A DNA stretch of 64,000 nucleotides, taken from contig JAGGNK010007448.1 in assembly GCA_017590115.1 (NCBI GenBank), forward strand, positions 5,000,815-5,064,814, read 5' to 3'. Of this stretch, positions 49,501 through 58,500 are shown piece by piece (the first letter of the stretch is position 1; each line of letters opens with the position of its first letter). The notes under the pieces are model-generated. The model worked only from the letters and a program-made list of their open reading frames with translations, did not search any database and had not been told where the DNA came from. Position numbers and translations under genes: made by a program. The stretch is from Montifringilla adamsi (taxonomy: Eukaryota; Chordata; Aves; Passeriformes; Passeridae).

Positions 49501-52500
49501 ACCCCGGGCAGCCTCCAAGGTGCCTCCAGCCCTGCTCTTCCACCACCCCCAGTAACAGGCCTGTCTGACTCGAGCTGTCAGTAGCCCAGCTTTTAAGTGA
49601 CCTTCTGGTCTTTGTCATTGTGCTTTGAGGTTTATAGGGACATGGATTAATAAAACTTTTGGTCTTTACTGCTCTCTGATCTAGGGGCCAGCATGAGCCG
49701 CAGCACTCAGGGTGTTGGGCTGGTGAGAGGTGCTGTGACATTTGTGCAGCACAGCCCCAGCTGTGAAACACCCCTTGGGTTGTGGGGATCCCATCTGGGG
49801 CACAGCCCTCTGTCTGTCTGTCTGTCTGTCCTGGAGGCCAGGCTGAGCATTCTTCAGAGCTGTGCCATACCAGCAGTGCAATACAGGCCCTTGGTTATTC
49901 AGTCTCTGCTCCTCTGAGCAGCACAGGGCTTTGCCAAGCTCAGTAGGAGTTTTTGCATTATTTTATATTGACAATGTTTGCCTGCTGTAATAATTTGGCT
50001 GGGGTTCCTATACATTTCTGCTGTACACTGCTTTTCTTTGTGAGTCTCTCTCTTTGCCTGTCATCCTGGAGTTGCTTTTCTAACACACTGGCTCCCTAGC
50101 CCTGTTATTACTTTTGGCACTGGGTTTGCATCCCGATTAAGCACATTGGCTCCTGTTTTCCCTTTCTGCATTGGCCAGCTCTCAGAATTCCTCTTACCAC
50201 TACGTTCTAGCACCGCTCTGTGCTTTTATTTATTATTTATACTGCAGTACTGCCTGAGTGTCCTAACTGAGCTCATGAACTGATTATGAACATGATGTCT
50301 GTTAATAAAGTCTCTTCATATGCCTTTTTTTAACTCTTTTCCTTCACTGTGGCTCTTTATTCTCTATCTGTGTGACACACTGGTCTCTGGGGGTCAAATG
50401 GTGTAGAGGGTTGTGTGTTCAGCTTCCCTTGAAAGATAGATAGTCTTTAAAGTCCCTTTCAACCCAAACCATTTTTTCTGTGATTCTCTGATCATATTCA
50501 TACCTTCTTCCCAGGACTCTCCTCACTTGGAACCCTCTAAAAGAACAAGGATACCCCTTCCTCAGTGATGCCCAAGCTATACCATGAACTGCTTATTTAA
50601 TTTTAGCTGCTCACACCTGCTCATTTGCAGCAGGGTGTGTGTCCCACACACCTCCTGAGGCCCCTGTGCCCACCTCACACTTACACACCCAGGAGCAGAT
50701 CCAGGCATGGCACCAGACCCTCCCCACCTCCACATGCACCAGCACCTGCCTGGTCCTTAACAGCAGCCAGATCTTTAAACATCACTCAGCTGTAGCTGAG
50801 GGCTTGGTGTTCAGCTGACAGCAAATACACCTTTCCCTCTGGGAGGAATTTGGGGCCCAATGTGAAGGTACTGCACAGTGGGGGTTGTGCACCTCTATAC
50901 CACCACTGTGACCATGTGGTGTGGCAAGGGTTAAGGGCAAAGGTGTTGGAAAAGCAAGGTTTCTAGGAAGGAAAAGTTTGCTGTCAATAAGGCTGGAACT
51001 GCAGGTTTGTCTGTGCATTGCAAAAGTGTTGTCATGTAACCATTGTCTGAAAATAAGGCTGTTCCTGGCCTGCTTTTCTCCTCTGGCTTGGGTCAGTGGT
51101 TGGTAGTTGGTTTAACAGGAATAAAAAGTGCTGTGTGCTGGTAACAGTGAGAAATGAGGCAACAAAACACAGAAAAAAACTTTTTAGTCCTGGGCTCTGA
51201 GCTGCTGTGCTCAACCCAAGCAGGTATAACTTGGCTAAGCCAGGATTGATCTCATGGACTGTCCTGGTGGCCAAGGCTAAAGAGACAGCTGGATTTTCCA
51301 GTGAGCCATATCGTCTGTGTTCTTATTTTTGCCTCTCTTTGCCTCCTTCTAGGGTGCCAGAGGGCCTGATGGACCCGTGGGCGAGCCAGGGGCGCGAGGT
51401 GTCAAGGTGAGTGCCGAGGCTGCTCTCAGCTCTGCTGTGAAATGCTCTGGGCAGGATCAAGGTCACAGCCTCCTCCAGGAACAGGGATGTTCAATTGTTC
51501 CATGAGGATCAACCAGCAGGGATGAGTCTGTCTTTCACCCAGAGTAAAATCTATCCAGCATTGGTATCAGGACCCTTGCCCACACTCCCAGCTGGTTGGG
51601 TGTTCCTTGGGCCATGATCCCAGGTATTTGGCCTCTCAAAAGCTGCAGGGAAAGGAAGGGAAAGGGAAATTTGATGCATAAAAATGCAAGAGCAGATGGG
51701 TTGGGGCAGAAGAGCATCACCAACAGCTTGTGCTGCTGCTGGATTTGTCTTTGTCTCTTTGTTTCACAGGGCCGACCAGGGGAGCCAGGCAGGGCGGGCC
51801 CAGATGGGCTGCAGGTATGTCCTCTGTGAGAGCCAGAGCTGCCAGCCTTGGGGACACCCACATGTCCTCAGAGGACCACGGGTGAGTCAGCACATCCCCA
51901 GGTGATAATTGCTCTAACTGTGTGTCCACAGGGCAAGATGGGGGAGACTGGGGAGACCGGAGCACGCGGCTTCCCGGTAAGTGTCCATGCCTTCTACTTC
52001 CTTTCATAGCCTCAAGCCCTTAAGTTTTGAGTCCTGGTCCAGGAGGAAGAATCTGGACCCTATCTCACACTTGCAGGGCTGCCTCTCCCCTCCTGTCACT
52101 GGAGCACTTTGGAGGTGCACATTTCTGCTGAGAAATGTGAAGGATTGCTGCTGGGTTGGAGCTGACCCTGGTGCTTTTAATTTTTCTAGGGTATCCAGGG
52201 ACCTTCTGGACCTCCGGGAGCAAAAGGGGCTCCAGGCGACCCGGCAAGTCTCTTATCACTCTCTCTCCATCTGTCCTTCCTTGTACACAAACACTTAATT
52301 TCTTTCTTTGTATGTCTGTTCTCCACCACTTATCCCATTCCCAGCTTCTCTGTCCTTGCCAACTCCAAGGTGGTCAGAGATGTGAAAGACTTGGCTAGAG
52401 TCTTAGGAGCCATAAGGAAAGACAAGGTCAGACCGCTGGAAAGCCAAAGGGAGCCATGGATCTACCAGGGAGAGTGTAGGATACAGCCTGGGGTGGGTTT

Positions 52501-55500
52501 TGGAAGGAAAGGTGGGAAAGAAGGGCAAGGTTGGGTCTGGCACAGGGTCAGATGTAACAGGAGGAGTTAGAGTGTAGGTGGAGTGGAAGCAGGAGCAGGA
52601 GGGAGGCTGATGGTGTCAGAACTGAGCCCACAGCTGTGGGGGAGTCCCTGGGGAAAGACAGACCTCAAGAGGGCCAGCAGTGCTGGACTGTGAAGGGAGA
52701 GAGTAAACCAGACATTTTCAGATTAGCCACTGCAGTTGTTTCAGATGGCAGCCAGGAGGAGGAAGGTCTTCTGAGCTCTTTGCCTGCTAAGGTGCCTGAG
52801 CACACCCACTGCTGGCCTCCCCATCCCACTAGCCAAATCTTGCGCAGTGAGAACTCCTCTGAGATGTGGGAGAGAACTGGAGTTTTATCTTACAGACCAT
52901 GGAAGTGATGGCCCTTCACAAATGAAAAGAGCCTTGTGTCTCTATTTTGCAGGGTCCCCAAGGACCACAGGGGCCACCCGGGCCTTTGGGAGAAATGGGA
53001 CACAAGGTAGGTCTGACCTTTGTTGCTGTTTGCTTTCCCCTTCCATCAGGAGTGCAGGACTGAGGGAGGAGTGAACGTGCAGGGGAACTTCCCTCCACAC
53101 CTTGCAGTGTGGAACGAGCAGGAAGGATTTCCCTGAAGTCTGACAGTCAGCTTCCAAAACAAACTGTGAAAATCAGAAATTTGAGCACCCCTTCCATCAC
53201 AGGCCACAGACACCCAGCTGCTGGAAGTACAGGCCCATCTTCTCAACAGAAGACACATTTCAAAGGTGACCACGGCAGGGACCAGCTTTTTGCACCAAGG
53301 TGCGGCGTCAGGGAGCCAATACAAGCACAATTCAGACTGAGTACCAGTCTTTCTCTCTCTCTGTGACACACACAGGTTTGCCAGCCCACCCAGATGGCCA
53401 AGGCAGCCCCAGCAGAGGCCGAGGCAGCCAGTGCAGGAAGCTCAGAGACACCTTGGCTGCTGACAGTGCTGCTGGGCTGTGGTTGCCATGAAGCAGTGAC
53501 ACAAACACACCAAAACCAACCAGCAGCCGCCAAACACTGCCCCAATGGAGTGCAGGGGATGCCTGCATGGTTTCCCCCAACTCCTCTGCGCTTCTGGCTT
53601 TATTTCACTCCTCTTAAAATAATACAGTCTTGGCTCTTTCTATCACGTGTGCCAGTGCCCCTTGCACAGCTCCTTTCTGTAGGTCCTGAGCTGTAACACA
53701 GACGTGAAGGTGGCTTTGAATGCAGTCTATGCAAAGTGTGTGAGTCATGAAAGTTTCCATTCTCATGGCTGCTGGACTGGATGGAGCGAGCTCTCAGCAT
53801 GGTAAACCACACTGGGGAGCTGGAAAGCTCTACTGAGCCACTCTGGATGCTGCCAACCAAGAAAGTACAGACCTTCATTCAAATCTGTAACTCTTCCAGG
53901 AGCCTTTCTCTGCACTGGCACCTCTGGAGAAACCAAAGCAGAATTTTTGCTTTCATTGGAGCTTGAATTTTCTCATTGCGTGACATGAGCGTTTGTTCAC
54001 AAACCCAACACACACCCTGCTCCCTCCTCTGCTTGAATCCATTTCAGCAAGCCAGGAACTGGCTTTATTCCCTGGGTAGCTCCCTTGACTATGTGCTCTT
54101 TTTTCCTTTATTCCCAACTGTAAAGAGAAGGGAGATTGTTGTCTGGAATGCAAATATCATAAGTAAATAAACCACTAAAATCCTTTAAAGAGAAGCTTTA
54201 CTGTCCCATCTTTGGGCTTGTTTTACAGACTCTCATTGCCCACGCTTCTCAGAGGTAGCAGCAAATGTACAGAGATGAAAGCTCCCAATAGATCTTGGTA
54301 CTAAAGATAGTGAATGGCTGTGACCCCACTCTCAGGGGCTGCACATGGAGCTGGACTGAGTGAGAACAGTTTGCAAGGTCATTCTCACATCTTCCATCAT
54401 TCTATCTTAATTCCCATCTTTTCCCAGGTCATGCACTCATTTTTGGCTCTCTGAGGGATGCCAAACCCCTCTACCAGAGTCTGTGCTCACACGAGAGCGA
54501 GGAACTTTCTCTCAGCCAGTCCAGCCTGGGCTGGGGATTTCTGGTCTGAGCCTTGGCCTTTGGATATCTGCTGGCCCTGTGCAGCCAGAGACAGCTGGCT
54601 GACGGATGTCAAGGCTAATCTGGCCAAAAATTGTGCTGGAGGGCTCAGTGTCACCTTGCTGCCCTCAGCTCCCTTTAGCTGCCCCTGTCTCTTGGGGAAT
54701 GGGGGGCAAAGGCTCAGCTGGAAGATGTGGGGCAGCTTCCCCTCCTCAGAAGGAGCCTCTTGGTGCAGAGGATTTGCTCACACAGGTGCAAATGGACAGG
54801 TGAGGCTGCAGGGAGCAAGAGCAAGAGCACAGCCAAACATTTCTGTTACCCACTGCACCAGCCCAGCCTGCTGGACCCTTGCAAAGAGCTTCCAAGCCTA
54901 ATTCTGGACTTTTCCCTTCCATCCCAGCTGCTTCCAGTGCTGCTCCCTGGTGGGGTTACTAACCTTAGAAAGCAGAGGGATTGGAAGGAGCAGAGAAAGG
55001 TGCTTGGCAGAGGAGGCTGGGGAGAGGGGAGGTGTGAGAGCTGATCAGAGCCCTCCCAGAGCCCAGGCACTCAGGAGGGGCCTCTTTGATGCTGTGGACC
55101 CCGAGCCAGCTCCAGGGAGGTAATTGCATTGCAACCAGGGCTTGGCTGTCCCAGGAGAGCTCTGCTAAAGGACTTATGTCTTTGATCTTGCTTTCTGCTT
55201 TGTTACAATGGGTTTTTTCATTATCTTGTTGGGGTTTTTTTTCTCCCAGGGACCGCCAGGCTCAATGGGACAACCTGGTCTTGCAGGTGAACCTGGCATG
55301 AAGGTAAGAAAAACCCTGAGTGCAGTTTCTCTGTCAGACTGGGGAGATAAATGGCAACTTGTGTTCCTGAAGGACTGAGTGACATTGCAGGTTTACCCTC
55401 CAGCAGCCAAAGCAGATAGTGCATTGAATAAAAGATAAAGTTTAAAAAACCTAAAACTGGGTTAATTTTAGCCCTTTTTACAAATTTCTGAGCCCCATCC

Positions 55501-58500
55501 TGAGGGAGAGGCTGTCAGTGCTGGGGAGAAGCCCCATCCCAGGGATCTTGTGCCTCAAGAGCTGTGAAGGGCCTTGGAAATGAAGCTCAACTCGTTGCAG
55601 ATCCAAAATCTCAACGGAGAGAGGAGTCCTTGAGACTCAGAGATCCAGGCAGCTTCTAATTCGAAACTAGAAGAGTCTTAGGAAGGTCTCAGACTTAAAA
55701 ATACCCTCAGACAAGGTCTTGCCACAGTTTCCAAGGCTCAGCTCTCTGGGGACTGAACTCCTCTGATGGTTAAGGGGGAAGGGTGCCCTGCTGCAGACCA
55801 TGAATGCACCTTCTTGTCCACATAAAAGCCATCTCTTTGTTTGAGTAAAAACCCAATGCTGGGCAGCTCAGAGGGGGTTTTATTTAATCCTAACCCACTT
55901 GGTCTGAACATTTGCTCTTGTGAGCAGAGCTTTTGAACAAACTCTATGTGTGGATTAAATGCGATTTCCTCTGTGCTGCTCTTCACTCCGCCCCCCACCC
56001 CATCCTTTGCCATGTTTTCCTTGGCAAATCTTCTGACACTTCACTGGAGCTACCGTGTCTTTGGCATCCTGATACTGCAGGAGTCTTTCAGCTCCAGTGC
56101 TCCTGGCTGGCTCTCCTTGGGGCAGGACATGATGATTTGCACAGACTTCCCTTGACCTGCTGGCCTTGCTGGGAAGCTGTGGAGTGAGAGTCCCATCCTG
56201 CTCCCTCTCCAAGCTGGAAGGAGCTGGACCAAGACTGGTCTGTGCAGAGCAGTTTGCTGTGGGATGAGGTTTATGGATATCTCAAACCTTTTCCCCTTGA
56301 ATGCTCTGCATTTCCTGAGCTCTCTTCATGCAGAGCAGCTTGCTTGGATGGGCACACCTGGGAGAGAGCTGCCCTATGGCCATCCTACCCCCAGTGCCAC
56401 GTTGGCAAGATCCATTTGTTTGCCAGCTCCTTCTGTTCACTCATTTAACTGCTATCAAAGATTCAGGTTCTTCTGGAACTGGGCTGAAAAGAGCTGTTGG
56501 GTTTTTTTCTCCTTCACTCTGGTCACCACACCACATTGCACCCACCCTGCTGCTTGTCTGTGAAGGACCATGCCAGAGAATTCCTTCTGGATCTGCAGCT
56601 TCAGACAGCTCAGACCCCCTGTGACCCTGTCCTGTCCATCTTTGCATCATTGCAACAGAGCCTGTGAGACGTGTCCTCCTTTGCTGCCCCTGTGCTGGGC
56701 CTTTGAACCCCCTTTGGAAACTCAGCTGAAGGTGTTTGTGTGGGAGAAGGAAAGAAATAGACAAAATGAGGAGTGCAATGGGAAGTACTTCCCGCTCCCT
56801 CAGTGTCAGTAACCAGCTTGTCTCTCTGTCTGTGCTTCCTTCCTTTTAGGGTGATCCTGGCCAGCTAGGAATCCCTGGAGAGCAAGGTCTCATTGGCCAA
56901 AGAGTGAGTATGGCCACCTTTTGTGCCTCATCAGTTCCCAGAGGTTCTATCCTTGCTGTCCCACAGGCTGGACAGGCTGACCCTGTTCTCTGCATCCCGT
57001 AACCCTCCCAGCCCCTGCTCCTTCTGCAGATGGGGGAAGCACCTTCCCCACAGAGCCATCAGCCCGAGCTCAGCAGTGTCTGGGAGCCTCTCAGACTCAG
57101 GGACAGCGAGTGTGAAAGGGGCAGTGTGGGGGCAGAGGTGGAACAGAGCCCTCCTGTTTGCCGGGGCTGTGTCCGTGCACGCGGGAGCAGCAGCAGCTTT
57201 AGCAGGGAAACACTGGACACACTGTGCGGGCATGGCAGGGGGGTGAATGCATGGATTGAGGCTGGCAGGGGCTCTGTCCCTTCCCAGGACTGAGGTCAGC
57301 TGTTGGAGCAGGATGAGGAAGGCCCAGGTTAAGTGAATCCAGACTGAGCTCCTTTCCCACAGCGGGTCCGTAGAGGAGAAACTGTGGCTCAGAATAGAGC
57401 AGGAGGCTGAATTCCTGCCCTTGCTCCAGGAAGAGCTTGTTCAGCATTAGGGTATGAGATAGGACATGGGTTAGAGTGCAGGGCTGGGCTCCCATCACTG
57501 CAGGCTGGCTGCTGCTGTGAGCCAGCTGCAGGAAGCTCAGGGAAAAGCACATTTAGGCACAGCCTTATGGTGTTTGCTTCTGTCCACAGGGAGAACCCGG
57601 GCTGGAAGGGGACAGCGGGCAGCTCGGGCCAGATGGGATCAAGGTAAAACTCACTCCATGGAGTTCCAGCTCCCACACACATCCCTGTGCACTCAGGTCC
57701 CTGTGATTCCCAGAGCCAGGATGAGGCTGAGGGGATTAATGGGTCCTCTGTGGAATAAACCTTTGCCCTGCAGTCTCTAAGGGCTTTTTTCTGCAGCACA
57801 CATAACAAACCCCTCCTGTTTCACTCCTCTACCCACGTTCTTTGGCATCTGATCAGGTCTCCAGAAAGGTCAAGTTCTTCAAAATCTGGTTTCCAACAAT
57901 TTGTCTGTTTTATTTGAGTCTTTACAGATCAAATTTCCAACTAATCAGGAATTCCTGGGCCTGGCAAGGGAAATCAAAGATTGTCCATCACTCTCCCCTG
58001 CACCACTGACCAGAGCAATGTTAGAGAGTAAAGAAACCAGATCCCCTTCCCTTGGCAGAGCCCCAGGATCTCACTCAGGGTTTGCTCTGTCTCTCACTGC
58101 TGGGAGTTTGCTACCTTGCCCTTGGAACAGGGCTCTGATTCCTGTCCCTGCACAGCCAGCCTTTCCAAACAGGCCAACAATTTTGTTCCATGGAAAGAAA
58201 GAGCAGCCCATCCCACAACAATGCAGTTTATTGCTTCTTTCTAGTTAAACTATTTGCCATGTGTCTCTACTTCTGCTTATCTCTGAATGTTGGACCAAAA
58301 ATCTCTTCCTTAAGGACAGTCAAGGCTTCTGTATTCTCTTGCACTGCTGGCTGTGCCCAGGAGCTCTTGAACCAAAGCAGCTCTTTCCACCCCAAATGTG
58401 TCTCTGGACACTTAACCAGATGTGTTTGTGCTCTTTAACCAGATGGGATCTTGTTGAGCTCTCCCAACACAGGTGCAAGAGGAAAATTGTTCAGTTCAAG

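Larger units (their letters stand above)
44038..51352 (+). other. COL27A1: COL27A1 intron 19 (7.3 kb)
   Basis: Contains a (CTGT)5 microsatellite at 49810-49830 and a CR1 3' tail at 50430-50493. The longest antisense open frame of the window (225 codons, 47693-48370) lies here; it resembles no family I know and I treat it as chance. Confidence 0.85.

Noticed and set aside
49925..50340. A gene 3' end suggested by AATAAA-like motifs near 50300
   Set aside because: Such motifs are frequent in AT-rich introns and there is no coding sequence or terminal exon before them.
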